A stretch of 64,000 bases of DNA from Sphaerotilus sulfidivorans (GCF_013426975.1 NZ_JACCPY010000001.1:1-64000), one strand, 5' to 3'; shown: positions 1 to 9,819, counted from the stretch's first letter. Notes: generated from the letters alone by a model not told the origin. Made by a program: numbers and translations.

Positions 1-1195
1 GTCGCGCTCTGGTCAGTGATCGGAGACGCCACCGTCGGCGCATCGTTGACGTTGGCGATCGTCAGCACGAAGGAATCACTGGCCGCGGCGTTGCTCCCGT
101 CCTTCGCCGTCACCGTGATCGTCAGCGTGCCGACGTCGGCGTTGGCCGGTGTGCCGCTGAAGGTGCGTGTCGCCGCATTGAAGCTCAGCCAGCTCGGCAG
201 CGTGCTCGTCGTGTAGCTCAGCGAGTCGCCCGCGTCGACGTCGGCGAAGGTGCCCGAAGGGATCTGGAAGCTGAACGGCTGATCCTCGGTCGCGTCCTGG
301 CCGGCGATTGGCGTGGCGACTGTCGGCGCGTCGTTCACGTTCGTCACCGTCAGCACGAAGGAATCGCTGGCCGTGGCGTTGCTCCCATCCTTCGCCGTCA
401 CCGTGATCGTCAGCGCGCCGACATCGGCATTCGCCGGCGTGCCGCTGAAGGTGCGCGTCGCGGCATCGAAGCTCAGCCAGCTCGGCAGCGCGCTGGTTGT
501 GTAGCTCAGTGAATCGCCTGCGTCGACATCGGCAAACGTCCCGGCGGGAAGCTGGAAGCTGAAGGGCTGATCTTGCGTCGCGCTCTGGTCGGCGATCGGA
601 GACGCCACCGTCGGCGCGTCGTTCACATTCGTCACCGTCAGCACGAAGGAATCGCTGGCCGTGGCGTTGCTGCCGTCCTTCGCCGTCACCGTGATCGTCA
701 GCGAACCGACATCGCCATTCGCCGGCGTGCCACTGAAGGTGTGCGTCGCCGTGTTGAAGCTCAGCCAGCTCGGCAGGGCGCTGGTTGTGTAGGTGAGTGA
801 ATCGCCCGCGTCGACATCGGCAAACGTCCCTGCAGGGATCTGGAAGCTGAACGGCTGATCTTCGGTCGCACTCTGATCGGCGATCGGAGACGCCACCGTC
901 GGCGCATCGTTGACGTTGGCGATCGTCAGCACGAAGGAATCGCTGGCCGTGGCGTTGCTGCCATCCTTCGCCGTCACCGTGATCGTCAGCGCGCCGACAT
1001 CGGCATTGGCCGGCGTGCCGCTGAAGGTGCGCGTCGCCGCGTTGAAGCTCAGCCAGCTCGGCAGCGTGCTCGTCGTGTAGCTCAGCGAGTCGCCCACGTC
1101 GACATCGGCAAACGTCCCGGCCGGAAGCTGGAAGCTGAAGGGCTGATCTTCGGTCGCGCTCTGGTCGGCGATCGGAGACGTCACCGTCGGCACGT
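1..1195 (-). repeat. 288-bp tandem repeats encoding 96-residue Ig-like modules
   Basis: The same anchor (GTCAGCACGAAGG on the plus strand) occurs at 61, 349, 637 and 925, an exact 288-bp period. Each unit encodes one 96-residue module containing ADQSATEDQPFSFQ, GTFADVDAGDSL, LPSWLSF and GTPANADVG. Copies are nearly identical at DNA level with scattered substitutions. The array continues beyond the left edge and degenerates after about 1195, where the linker becomes AVNDVP. Confidence 0.93.
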
Positions 1196-4100
1196 CGTTG
1201 ACGGCCGAGATCTGGATCGACCGGGTGGCAGCGGCGCTGGACAGGCCGGTGGTGTCGGTCACCGTGAAGCTCAGCGTGCGGCTGGTGCCGCTCGGGCTGT
1301 CGCTGCTGTTGGCGTAGCTGACCGAGCGTAGCAGCGTGCGGTAATCGGCCAGAGCGGCGGTGCCACTGAAGCTGAGCGTGCCGGTGGCAGCATTCCAGCT
1401 GCCGCTGATGCCCGTCACCGCGGCCCAGCTCAGCACATCCTGCGCCGCCACATGGCCAGCGCTGATGACGACGCTGGCACCGCTGAGCTGGGTGCTGTCG
1501 GCGTCCGAGAGCGTCAGCGCCGGGTCGACCGCCACCGGCGCGGCGTTCTCGACATAGCTGGCGCCGCCGGCGCTGGTGCCGAGCACCGGGGTCTGGGGCA
1601 CGGTGTAGGCGACCGTCAGATAAGGCCGAAGCATCACATCGGCCGACTCGGAGGACGCAAAGGCCCAGGTGTCGGCGGCGTCCGACACGATCGCCCAGCC
1701 GAAGTTGGGCGCGCCATCCACCCAGGCCTGGACGGCGGCGGCCAGGCCGGAAATGTTGATCCATCCCGACAGGCCGGCATCGATGGCGATGCCGCTGGCC
1801 TCGGCATCGCTGCCGTCGGCCTGGATGCCGTTGACCAGCGAAGCGTGGGTGGAGCTTTCGCTCCAGTCGATTCGCATCCGGTGCAGCACCACGGTGTCGG
1901 CGGCATCGCGTTCGGTCACATACAGCGACAGCGTCGCCGAGGTGATGGTGGCACCTGCCGGAACCTGGCCGGCACCGTTGCCGATGATCTGGTCGAAGCG
2001 GATCAGCGCGGTCTGGCGTGGCGAACCGTCATCGGCGCGCACGGCGGTCGAGGTGCCGAAGGCGCTGCCGGGCGCGCTGTCGTCGATGTAGGTGTCCTGC
2101 GTGCCGGCATAGCCGGCGCTGCCGTCACGGAAGCGCAGCGCGCCGACCTCCACGATGACGCTGCCGGTGGTGGTCAGCGTGCCGCCGGAGCCGCTGCCAC
2201 CGAGATCGCTGACCGAGAAGCCGATCGTCGCGCTGCCCTGATAGGCCGCCGACGGCACGAAGCGCAGCCCGTCGAGCGCGGCGTTGATCGCGGCGGCGCT
2301 GCCGCTGAAGGTCATCGCCGTGTCGGCGCTGCCATCGCCGGCCGAGAAGCTCAGGCCGGTGGTGCCCGACAGCGTCAGCAGACCATGGCCATCGCTCGTC
2401 AGCGTGACCTGCAGCAGCGCCGCATCGGCATCGGCCACCTGCGGCGCCCGGCCCGAGGCGGAGTCGAGCACCAGCGGGGTGTCGACCGGGGTCGACTGCC
2501 GGCCCGGCAGGGCCAGCGTCGGCGCGTCGTTGACCGCGGTGATCGCCACCGTGACGCTGCCGGCGCCGGCCAGCGCGCCGCCGCTGCCCTGCGCGCCGGT
2601 GTTGCCGTCGGCCAGCGTCCAGGCGATCGTCACGCTGGCGGGCGGCGCGTCCGAGCTGTTCCAGTAGACGATGTGGCGCGCGAGCCGGTCAACGCGGTCC
2701 TGCGTGGCCTGTGCGCCGAAGCTGACCTGCATCTGGCCGCCGGTGAAGGTGTAGCTGCCGACCTGCACCCCGTCGACGAGGACCGCCGTGCCGCTGACGG
2801 TCACCACCAGCCCGTCGAAGGCGAGCTGGTCCTGGGCCTGCGCGCCGCCCTGGCGCGCCAGCGTCAGCGTCGCGCCGGCGTAGCTGCCGGCCTGGGCCAG
2901 ATCGGCATCGTTCAGGCGCACGTCGGCGTCGAGCACGACCGCGGCGCTGTCCTCGGTCCAGGCCACCGTGCCGCCCAATGTCGCCGCCGCGCTGCCGACG
3001 CCCGGATCGAGCGAGCCGTCGGTCAGCAGCCCCAGCAGCAGCGGATCGCGCTGCGTGCCATCGGACGACCAGCCCGCGGCCACCAGCCGGCCGTCCGGGC
3101 GCAGCGCCAGCGCACCGGCGCCGGAACTCGCGCCGATCGCCTGCTGCACGAGGCCGCCCTGGCCGAAAGCGGTGTCGAGCGAGCCGTCGGCCAGATGGCG
3201 CACCAGCGCGATCCGACCCGAGCCGTCGTAGCCGGCCAGCACGATGCGGCCGCTGGCATCGCGCACCATCGCCTGCACGATGTCCGCGCCGCTCAGATCG
3301 GTCGTCACCCGGCCATCCCCGGAAAAGCCGGTGTCGAGGCTGCCGCTGGCCAGGTAGCGCAGCAGCGTGAAGTCGATGTCGCCGCCCGCCTGGGTCGAAT
3401 AGCCGCCGGCGAGAATGCGGCCGTCGTCCTGCACCACCAGCGCGCGGATCATGTCGAAGCCGCCGGCCACGTCGGTGCGCACGATGCCGCCGCTGCCGAA
3501 GCCGGCATCCAGCGTGCCGTCGTCGTTCCAGCGCACCAGGGCATGATCGTTGCCGGCCGATCCGCCAAGCAGGATGCGGCCGTCGGACTGGATCGCCAGC
3601 GCGCCGACCAGGTCGGCACCGAGGCCGGCATCGACCCAGGCATAGCCGTTGCCGCCGCCGAAGGCGGTGTCGAGCATGCCGTCGACCGTCACCCGCGCGA
3701 CCGCGGTCGCGCCGCTGACCGTGCCGCCCAGCACGATGCGCCCCTGCGCATCGATCGCGACCGCGCTGGCCTCGCAGAACTGGCTGACATCGCCCCACAG
3801 CGCGGTGCCGTCGCCGGAGAAGCTGCTGTCGAGGCTGCCGTCGGCCAGGTAGCGCTGCACCAGCGCGTACTGCACGCCGCCGACCGTCGTCTGACCGGCC
3901 AGGACGATCGCGCCGTCGGCCTGCACCGCCATCGCCCAGACCTGGGCGGTGGTGCCGCCGAAGCTCGCGGCCGCGACCGTGACCCGGCCGCCGCTGCCGA
4001 AGGTGGTGTCGAGCGTGCCATCGGCCCGGTAGCGCATCAGCAGCACGTCCTGGGCGCCGCCGGCACCGGGCTGATGGCCCGCGACGAGAATGCGACCGTC

Positions 4101-7088
4101 GTCCTGGATCTGCATCGCGCGGATCCAGTCGTCGCCGCCGCTGACCGCGGTGATGACCTGGCCGCTGGCGGCGACGAAGCCCGGCGCGGTGTTGGCCCGT
4201 GCGGCGACCGTGACCGGCACGGCCGCCTCCGAGGTGCTGCCGCTCGATACCCGGGTCGCCGTCGCGGTGACCGTCGCTCCGGCCGCCAGGCTGGCCTCGA
4301 GCAGCACGTCGATGCTGGCGCGGCCGCCGGCATCCGACGTGACCGTGGTCTGGCCGAGGTAGACCCGCGCATCGCCCTGCCCGCTCGGATCGGCGAAGAA
4401 CTCGATCCGGTACAGCGCCGAGGCCGCGCTGTCGAGCTGGCCGAGCACCCGCAGCGTGCCGGCGCCCAGCGTCGCGCTGCTCAGCAGCGGATGGTTCTGC
4501 AGGTCGTTGACGCCGCTGTCGGCGTCGAGCGAGTCGTTGCCGTCGAGCCCGTCGACGCCGAGGTTGATGTCCTGACCGACATTCGAATACAGCGTGTTGC
4601 GACTGATCAGGTTGCTGCTGCCGGCGGTAGGCAGCAGCTCGATGCCGGCGGTGTAGACCCCGCCCTGGCCGCTGAAGGCCACCGTGTTCTCGACGATCGA
4701 GGTCTGCGCCGCGCCGTTCTCGAGCCGGATGCCGTTCTGCTGCGCGCCCAGACTGGCGGTGCCGGCCAGATCGGTGCCGACGCGGTTGCCGCGGATCGTT
4801 GTGCCGGTCGAGTCGCCGTCGATCTTGATGCCGACCAGACCGGCTCCGATGACCCAGTTGCCCTCGCCCGGCGCGGCGCCGCCGATGCGGCTGCTGTCGG
4901 CGCCGTTGCGGATGAAGATGCCGTCACCGCCATTGCCCAGCGCTGCGGTGCCAGCGGCATTGCTGCCGATCCAGTTGCCCAGCACCGCGTTGCCATCGCT
5001 GTTCTCATCCGTGATGCGCACGCCATCGCGGCCATTGCCGCTGATGACATTGCGCAGACCCGCGCTCGCGCCGCCGAGGGTGTTGCCGCTGGCGCCGTTC
5101 TCGAGCCGGATGCCGTCGAAGGTGTTGCCGATCGCGCTGCTGCCGGCGGCCGACAGGCCGACCCAGTTGCCCAGGATCTGGTTGCCGCTGGCCGACCCGC
5201 CCGACAGCACGATGCCGTCGCCGTTGCCCGAGACGATGTTGCGCGCGCTGCTGCCCGTACCGCCGAGGGTGTTGCCGGAGGACTCGACGCGCAGGCCGGC
5301 GCGGGCGTTGCCGAGCGCTGCGGTGCCGGCCGCGTTCAGGCCCAGGGTGTTGCCGGCGACCAGCGTGCCCGAGGCCCCGGAGCCGAGCATGATGCCGTCG
5401 TAGTTGACGGTGGCCGCGATCACGTTGCCCTGGCCGATGACGGTGCCGCCGAGGGTGTTGCCGGCCGACTCGACCAGGATGCCGAAGTTCAGGTTGCCCA
5501 CCGCCGCCGCGCCGGTGCTGTCCAGGCCGATCCAGTTGCCCTCGATGCGGTTGGCGGTGGAGCCACCTCCGATGTAGATGCCGACGCCGCTGTTGCCGGA
5601 AATGATGTTGCGGTCAGCCTCGCTGCTGCCGCCGATCCGATTGCCGCTGGTGTTCCAGAGGTTGACGCCCTGCTGGTTGCCGGCGGCGCCGCTGCCCAGG
5701 CTGTCCAGGCCGATCCAGTTGCCGGCGATCACATGGTTGCCGCTGCCGGAAATGTCGATGCCGTCCTGCGAGAAGTTCTGGATGCGCAGGCCGCGCACGG
5801 TGCTGCCGTCCGAGCCGCTGTAGAGCTGCAGCCCGTCCGCGCCGCCCCCCAGGAAGCGGCCGTCGAGCGTCACGGTCGGCGCGCCGCTCGACGAGGCGTC
5901 GATCGACACGGTGCCGGTGATCGTCGGCAGCATCGAGCTCAGCTCGATCGTCATCGGCACGCCGAAGTTGGCGAAGGTGATGGTGTCGGCGCCTGCACTG
6001 GAGTTGGCCGAATCGATCGCCGCACGCAGCGTGAAGAACGAGAACGGGTTGTCGCTGAAGTCGGTGACGGTGTAGCTCGCCAGCCGCCCCTCCCAGCGCG
6101 CCAGGGCCTCGGCCGCCGGCGCGGACAGCGTCGTCTCGACGGTGCCGCGTGCGGCCTCCAGCTCCCAGTCGGCGTCGGCGGCGCTGCCGCCGGTGGCGTC
6201 GGTGCTGGCCGCCACGTCGGCGCCGGTCAGCGCCTGCAGCGCCTCGAGCAGCGCCTCGCCCTGCGAGCCCGCGCCGGTGTCGCAGCCGTAGAGCAGCAGG
6301 TCGCCGTTCTCGGCCAGGGCCTGGCCCCAGGCACGCAGCGCCGCCTCATGCCGCGCCAGCGTGCCCGCGTCGATCGCGTCGCCGCCGAAGGAGAACTGTC
6401 CGGCCGTGCCGTGGCCGACCAGATGCAGCGCCGCCAGCCCCTCCTGTCCGCCACGTGCAGCCAGCAGCTCGCCGATCTGGCTCAGGCCGTCGCGCGACGG
6501 ATCGGTCACGATGACCTCGAGCGTGCGGGTGCTGTTCTCGTCCTGCCACCACAGGGCGGCCAGCGCCCCGGCGCCCTCGATGCGACCGTCGATGATGACC
6601 AGCTCGCGCCGCACGGCCAGCGTCCAGTCCTCGGCCGGGCCGGTCTCGACCGCGGCCGCCAAGGCGGCGGCGACCGGCGGCGGCGACGGTGGCGGTGGTG
6701 CGGCATCCAGCGCGCTGCGGCCCAGCCAGGCGCGCCCGTCGGCATCGGTCCAGGCGGCGACCAGCGCAGCCTGCGCGCCATCGCCCTCGCCGACGGCGGT
6801 GCGCAGCGCGGCGCCATCCTCGTCCGGCTCGACCCAGCGCAGCTGCAGCGGCCGCGACGGATCCAAGGCCTGCGCCTCGGCCAGCAGGCGGTCCCAGTCC
6901 TCGGCGCGGCGATCGACCAGCAGCCAGCGCGCGCCGCTGTCGTCCTGCGAGGAGGCCGCAGCCGACGCGGAGGCGACCTGGCGCACGTCGGCCACCGGCA
7001 GCCCGCCCAGCAGCAGCGCCGCGTCGGCCGAGTACAGCAGACGCGGCTCGATCTCCTCGAGGCCGGGACGCGGACCGCTGGGCAGCAT
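1..7088 (-). CDS. Giant LEPR-XLL / DUF4347 repeat surface protein (partial, C-terminus outside window)
   Basis: About 2362 codons are visible and the frame is still open at the left edge. I checked the frame at several points and saw no break. From the N-terminus: a LEPR-XLL-type motif (IEPRLLYSAD, residues 13-22); a DUF4347 domain at about 160-335 with VGHG (His-226) and LLYGCD (Cys-269); a CSLREA-like start followed by right-handed beta-helix repeats (about 345-870, recurring GNxIG); delta-60 beta-propeller-like repeats (about 975-1365, DGRILxxG and GSLDxxFG); cadherin/Ig-like domains; a DNRLRE domain (about 1650-1845); then 96-residue putative-Ig repeats (about 1960 onward, AVNDAP/NVNDAP linkers). 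There is no Sec signal peptide or N-terminal membrane segment. The ATG is 18 nt after the stop of the adaptor gene, so it is the last visible gene of the operon. A secreted adhesin-like role is inferred. Enzymatic function of DUF4347 is unknown to me. Confidence 0.9.
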   Translation of the reverse strand, partial: MLPSGPRPGLEEIEPRLLYSADAALLLGGLPVADVRQVASASAAASSQDDSGARWLLVDRRAEDWDRLLAEAQALDPSRPLQLRWVEPDEDGAALRTAVGEGDGAQAALVAAWTDADGRAWLGRSALDAAPPPPSPPPVAAALAAAVETGPAEDWTLAVRRELVIIDGRIEGAGALAALWWQDENSTRTLEVIVTDPSRDGLSQIGELLAARGGQEGLAALHLVGHGTAGQFSFGGDAIDAGTLARHEAALRAWGQALAENGDLLLYGCDTGAGSQGEALLEALQALTGADVAASTDATGGSAADADWELEAARGTVETTLSAPAAEALARWEGRLASYTVTDFSDNPFSFFTLRAAIDSANSSAGADTITFANFGVPMTIELSSMLPTITGTVSIDASSSGAPTVTLDGRFLGGGADGLQLYSGSDGSTVRGLRIQNFSQDGIDISGSGNHVIAGNWIGLDSLGSGAAGNQQGVNLWNTSGNRIGGSSEADRNIISGNSGVGIYIGGGSTANRIEGNWIGLDSTGAAAVGNLNFGILVESAGNTLGGTVIGQGNVIAATVNYDGIMLGSGASGTLVAGNTLGLNAAGTAALGNARAGLRVESSGNTLGGTGSSARNIVSGNGDGIVLSGGSASGNQILGNWVGLSAAGSSAIGNTFDGIRLENGASGNTLGGASAGLRNVISGNGRDGVRITDENSDGNAVLGNWIGSNAAGTAALGNGGDGIFIRNGADSSRIGGAAPGEGNWVIGAGLVGIKIDGDSTGTTIRGNRVGTDLAGTASLGAQQNGIRLENGAAQTSIVENTVAFSGQGGVYTAGIELLPTAGSSNLISRNTLYSNVGQDINLGVDGLDGNDSLDADSGVNDLQNHPLLSSATLGAGTLRVLGQLDSAASALYRIEFFADPSGQGDARVYLGQTTVTSDAGGRASIDVLLEASLAAGATVTATATRVSSGSTSEAAVPVTVAARANTAPGFVAASGQVITAVSGGDDWIRAMQIQDDGRILVAGHQPGAGGAQDVLLMRYRADGTLDTTFGSGGRVTVAAASFGGTTAQVWAMAVQADGAIVLAGQTTVGGVQYALVQRYLADGSLDSSFSGDGTALWGDVSQFCEASAVAIDAQGRIVLGGTVSGATAVARVTVDGMLDTAFGGGNGYAWVDAGLGADLVGALAIQSDGRILLGGSAGNDHALVRWNDDGTLDAGFGSGGIVRTDVAGGFDMIRALVVQDDGRILAGGYSTQAGGDIDFTLLRYLASGSLDTGFSGDGRVTTDLSGADIVQAMVRDASGRIVLAGYDGSGRIALVRHLADGSLDTAFGQGGLVQQAIGASSGAGALALRPDGRLVAAGWSSDGTQRDPLLLGLLTDGSLDPGVGSAAATLGGTVAWTEDSAAVVLDADVRLNDADLAQAGSYAGATLTLARQGGAQAQDQLAFDGLVVTVSGTAVLVDGVQVGSYTFTGGQMQVSFGAQATQDRVDRLARHIVYWNSSDAPPASVTIAWTLADGNTGAQGSGGALAGAGSVTVAITAVNDAPTLALPGRQSTPVDTPLVLDSASGRAPQVADADAALLQVTLTSDGHGLLTLSGTTGLSFSAGDGSADTAMTFSGSAAAINAALDGLRFVPSAAYQGSATIGFSVSDLGGSGSGGTLTTTGSVIVEVGALRFRDGSAGYAGTQDTYIDDSAPGSAFGTSTAVRADDGSPRQTALIRFDQIIGNGAGQVPAGATITSATLSLYVTERDAADTVVLHRMRIDWSESSTHASLVNGIQADGSDAEASGIAIDAGLSGWINISGLAAAVQAWVDGAPNFGWAIVSDAADTWAFASSESADVMLRPYLTVAYTVPQTPVLGTSAGGASYVENAAPVAVDPALTLSDADSTQLSGASVVISAGHVAAQDVLSWAAVTGISGSWNAATGTLSFSGTAALADYRTLLRSVSYANSSDSPSGTSRTLSFTVTDTTGLSSAAATRSIQISAVNDVPTVTSPIADQSATEDQPFSFQLPAGTFADVDVGDSLSYTTSTLPSWLSFNAATRTFSGTPANADVGALTITVTAKDGSNATASDSFVLTIANVNDAPTVASPIADQSATEDQPFSFQIPAGTFADVDAGDSLTYTTSALPSWLSFNTATHTFSGTPANGDVGSLTITVTAKDGSNATASDSFVLTVTNVNDAPTVASPIADQSATQDQPFSFQLPAGTFADVDAGDSLSYTTSALPSWLSFDAATRTFSGTPANADVGALTITVTAKDGSNATASDSFVLTVTNVNDAPTVATPIAGQDATEDQPFSFQIPSGTFADVDAGDSLSYTTSTLPSWLSFNAATRTFSGTPANADVGTLTITVTAKDGSNAAASDSFVLTIANVNDAPTVASPITDQSA

Positions 7089-7106
7089 GGAACGGACAGG
7101 CCCGGC

Positions 7107-8003
7107 TCAGCGCAGCACCGCAGGCCGCAGATCGCGCGTCGGCGTGGCACCGGAGGTGCCGGACGCCGCCTTCGCATCGCCCCAGTCCGCGACGCAGCGC
7201 ACGCCCGCAGGGATCGCATGCTCCGGATTGGGCAGCGTCAGCCGCGCGCGGAAAGTGCGGCTGGCCGCATCGACCACCCGGTCGACGCGCTCGACGGTGG
7301 CACTGCGCGTCGGCGCGCCGGGATAGTCGGGCTTGAGCGTGATCGTGTCGCCCGCCTTCAGCCGGCCCATGTCGGCCAGCGGCAGCACCAGCTCGACCCG
7401 CAGCGGATCGAGCCGGGCGATGCGCAGGATCGGCTTGTCGTCGACCCGCTCGCCCGGATTCAGGAAGCGCTCGGTGACGATGCCGTCGAGCGTGGCGGCC
7501 AGCTCGCGCTGCGCGAACTGGGTGCGTGCGGCCTCGGCGTCGCTGGCGGCGGCGCGCTGCTGCTCGCGCACCGCGTCGACGCGGCGCTGCGCCACCTCGG
7601 CCTCGGAGCGCGCCTGCTCCAGCGCGACCTCGGAGATGAAGTTCTGCCGGCGCAGATCCTCGGCGCGCGCGAGCTTGCTGAGCGCCAGGTCGGCGGCGGC
7701 ACGGGCCGCGCGCAGCTCGGCCTGGACCTGCGAACGCGCGGTGGCCGCGCCCAGGTTGGCACGCTCGACATCGCGGCGCAGCGTCGCCACCACCATGCCG
7801 CGGCGCACCGCGTCGCCGCGCTCGACCTCGACGCTGGCGATCACGCCGACCACCGGCGAGCCGATGTCGACCACCTGCGAGGGCTCGATCAGGCAGGCCA
7901 GCGGCGCGGCCGCCGCCAGACCTGACGCGCCCGCCAGGACTGCAGCCAGCAACAGCGTCGTCATCGATGGCAGCTTGGGTAGATCAGGTGCATTCAGGTT
8001 CAT
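7107..8003 (-). CDS. Periplasmic adaptor (HlyD/RND membrane-fusion family), small
   Basis: 298 residues. The N-terminus has a signal peptide or anchor (hydrophobic LLLAAVLAGASGLAAA, about residues 15-33). A lipoyl-like half follows (VGVIASVEVERGDAVRRGMVV), then a long Ala/Arg/Glu-rich alpha-helical hairpin (about 85-165), the second lipoyl half (ATLDGIVTERFLNPGERV) and a beta-barrel region. I chose the ATG at 8003 because a GGAG lies 8-11 nt upstream and it follows the SecA-like stop by 4 nt; an upstream in-frame start would lie inside that gene. Adaptors of this family bridge inner- and outer-membrane transport components. No RND pump or ABC transporter is adjacent, so the partner is probably the system encoded here (inference). 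Confidence 0.85.
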   Translation of the reverse strand: MNLNAPDLPKLPSMTTLLLAAVLAGASGLAAAAPLACLIEPSQVVDIGSPVVGVIASVEVERGDAVRRGMVVATLRRDVERANLGAATARSQVQAELRAARAAADLALSKLARAEDLRRQNFISEVALEQARSEAEVAQRRVDAVREQQRAAASDAEAARTQFAQRELAATLDGIVTERFLNPGERVDDKPILRIARLDPLRVELVLPLADMGRLKAGDTITLKPDYPGAPTRSATVERVDRVVDAASRTFRARLTLPNPEHAIPAGVRCVADWGDAKAASGTSGATPTRDLRPAVLR

Positions 8004-8007
8004 CGCC

Positions 8008-9792
8008 TCACTCCTCCGGCCCGCTCCAGGCCATGCGCTCGGCCTGCCGGCGGTCCTGTCGCTGCAGCGCATGGCGGGCCCGGATGCCGTCGAGCTCGTC
8101 CAGCCACTGGGCCAGGCGCCACAGCCGCTCGGTCAGGCGCGAGCCGGCCGGCCTGCCGACGAGGGTAATCGCCAGCCAGCGCGGCAAGCGCCGGAACAGC
8201 ACGCCTTCCGCGCAGCTCAACAGGGTTTCTGCCGATCCCGGATCGCCCTGGCGGGCGCAGCGCCCGACCAGCTGACGCCAGGCGCGCCGACCGAAGTCGT
8301 CGGCGCAGGCCAGCACATGCAGGCCGCCCCGCCGGTGGACCGCCGGGTCGAGCGCGATGTCGGTGCCGCGCCCGGCGATCTGGGTGGCCACCGTGATGCG
8401 CCCAGGCCGACCGGCCCGCGCGATGACCTCATGCTCGAGCGCGCCCTGCAGCGCATGCAGCACCAGCGGCCGCAGCCCGCGCTCGCGCAGCAGCGCCGCG
8501 ATCCGCTCCGATTCGGCCACCGAACCGGTGCCGATCAGCACCGCACGCCCGTCCTGCGCCAGGGCCTGCGCCCGCTCGCAGGCGGCCTGCCAGCGCTCGG
8601 ACGCATCGGCGAACACCCGGATGCCGCCGAGCTGCAGCCGCGAGGGCCGGTGGCGCGGCAGCCTCAGCACCGGCGTGCCGAAGGCCAGCGCCAGATCCAG
8701 CCCGACCTCGGACAGCGTGCCGCTGAGACCGCCCAGCAGGTGATAGCGCGAGAACAGCCGCCGGTAGGTGAGCTGCGCCAGCGTCTGCTGCGCATCGGGC
8801 AGCGCCAGGCCCTCCTTGAGCGCCAGCAGCGCATGCAGGCCGCGGGACCAGCGCCGCTCCGGCGCGGCACGCCCGGTCAGCGCATCGACCAGCACCACCG
8901 CGCCGTCCTGCACCACATAGTCGCGGTCGCGCTGCAGCCGGTGCTGCGCGGTCAGCGCCCGCAGCAGGCCGTCCTCATGCCAGCGGCTGTCCGACCAGGG
9001 CCGCGGCAGACAGGCCGCCAGCGCCGGCAGCGCATGCCGTCCGGCCGGGGTCAGCCTCACCGCTGCGCCGTCGACCACGAACTCGATGCCCTGCCGCCAG
9101 CCACCGGCCTGCGCCAGCAGCTGACGCAGCACCGGCTCGGGCAGATCCTGCGGTGCAGCCGCGGCCAGCACCAGGGGCACGCGGGCCTCGTCGCAGAGCA
9201 CGCTGTCGACCTCGTCGATCAGCGCCAGGCACAGGCCGCGCAGACGCGGCGCCGTGCCGCTGCGCTGCACGCGGGCCTGCCAGGCCAGGCTGCCGTCGGG
9301 CCGGCCGAAGTCGACCCGGTCGCGCAGATGGTCGAAGGCCAGCTCGCGCGCGGGCGCATGCACGACATCGCAGGCATAGGCGGCGCGGCGCCCGGCCTCG
9401 TCGGTGCCGCTGGCGATCCAGCCGGAGCTCAGCCCGAGCGCCTGGTAGAGCGGCGCGAGCCGGCGGGCATCGCGCTCGGCCAGATAGTCGTTGGCGGTCA
9501 GCACATGGACCGGCACGCCGGCCAGCGCCGCACTGGCTGCGGCCAGGAAGGTGGCCACCGTCTTGCCCTCGCCGGTGGCCATCTCGACCAGGCTGCCCTG
9601 CAGCATCGCCCAGGCCGCGAGCATCTGCGGCGGATGCGGCATGAAGCCCAGCTCGCGCTGCACCAGCAGGCCGAGCCGGTGCAGCACCTCGGCCATCAGC
9701 GCCGCCTCGAAGCCCTCGCCGCGCAGGCGGGCGCGCCACTGCGGCGCAGCCAGATCCTCGAAGGCGGCCGTCCCGCCGGCCAGCGCCTGCAA
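8008..9792 (-). CDS. SecA-like motor ATPase, C-terminally short, accessory paralogue
   Basis: 594 residues from a TTG at 9792. SecA hallmarks are present in order: Walker A ATGEGKT (72-78), TANDYLAERDA (about 99-109), Walker B/DEVD box IDEVDSVLCDEAR (192-204), GLSGTLSE in place of SecA GMTGTA (about 355-362), ATQIAGRGTDIAL (469-481) and GRCARQGDPGS (510-520). The protein ends about 75 residues after the last motif, so the C-terminal scaffold tail and zinc-binding tail of housekeeping SecA (about 900 residues) are missing. This makes it an accessory paralogue, not the housekeeping SecA. The TTG has no Shine-Dalgarno. The frame continues upstream to an ATG at 9945 except for a TAG at 9822-9820, so the true N-terminus is probably truncated or interrupted (see separate entry). 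Likely role: energising export of the giant protein (inference). Confidence 0.85.
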   Translation of the reverse strand: MQALAGGTAAFEDLAAPQWRARLRGEGFEAALMAEVLHRLGLLVQRELGFMPHPPQMLAAWAMLQGSLVEMATGEGKTVATFLAAASAALAGVPVHVLTANDYLAERDARRLAPLYQALGLSSGWIASGTDEAGRRAAYACDVVHAPARELAFDHLRDRVDFGRPDGSLAWQARVQRSGTAPRLRGLCLALIDEVDSVLCDEARVPLVLAAAAPQDLPEPVLRQLLAQAGGWRQGIEFVVDGAAVRLTPAGRHALPALAACLPRPWSDSRWHEDGLLRALTAQHRLQRDRDYVVQDGAVVLVDALTGRAAPERRWSRGLHALLALKEGLALPDAQQTLAQLTYRRLFSRYHLLGGLSGTLSEVGLDLALAFGTPVLRLPRHRPSRLQLGGIRVFADASERWQAACERAQALAQDGRAVLIGTGSVAESERIAALLRERGLRPLVLHALQGALEHEVIARAGRPGRITVATQIAGRGTDIALDPAVHRRGGLHVLACADDFGRRAWRQLVGRCARQGDPGSAETLLSCAEGVLFRRLPRWLAITLVGRPAGSRLTERLWRLAQWLDELDGIRARHALQRQDRRQAERMAWSGPEE

Positions 9793-9819
9793 GCGGCGCA
9801 GGAACAGCGGTCGTGCGCG

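Noticed and set aside
1-1195. Direct repeats considered as a CRISPR array
   Set aside because: The period is 288 bp, units are coding and nearly identical throughout, and there are no short repeats with unique spacers.
1452-7925. A 2157-codon open frame on the plus strand
   Set aside because: It lies antisense to the giant protein gene. The minus-strand frame gives recognisable domains and repeats; the plus-strand product is low-complexity and only open because of the high GC content.
8008-9792. Housekeeping secA
   Set aside because: The protein is only 594 residues, lacks the C-terminal regions, diverges at several motifs and lies in an accessory operon.
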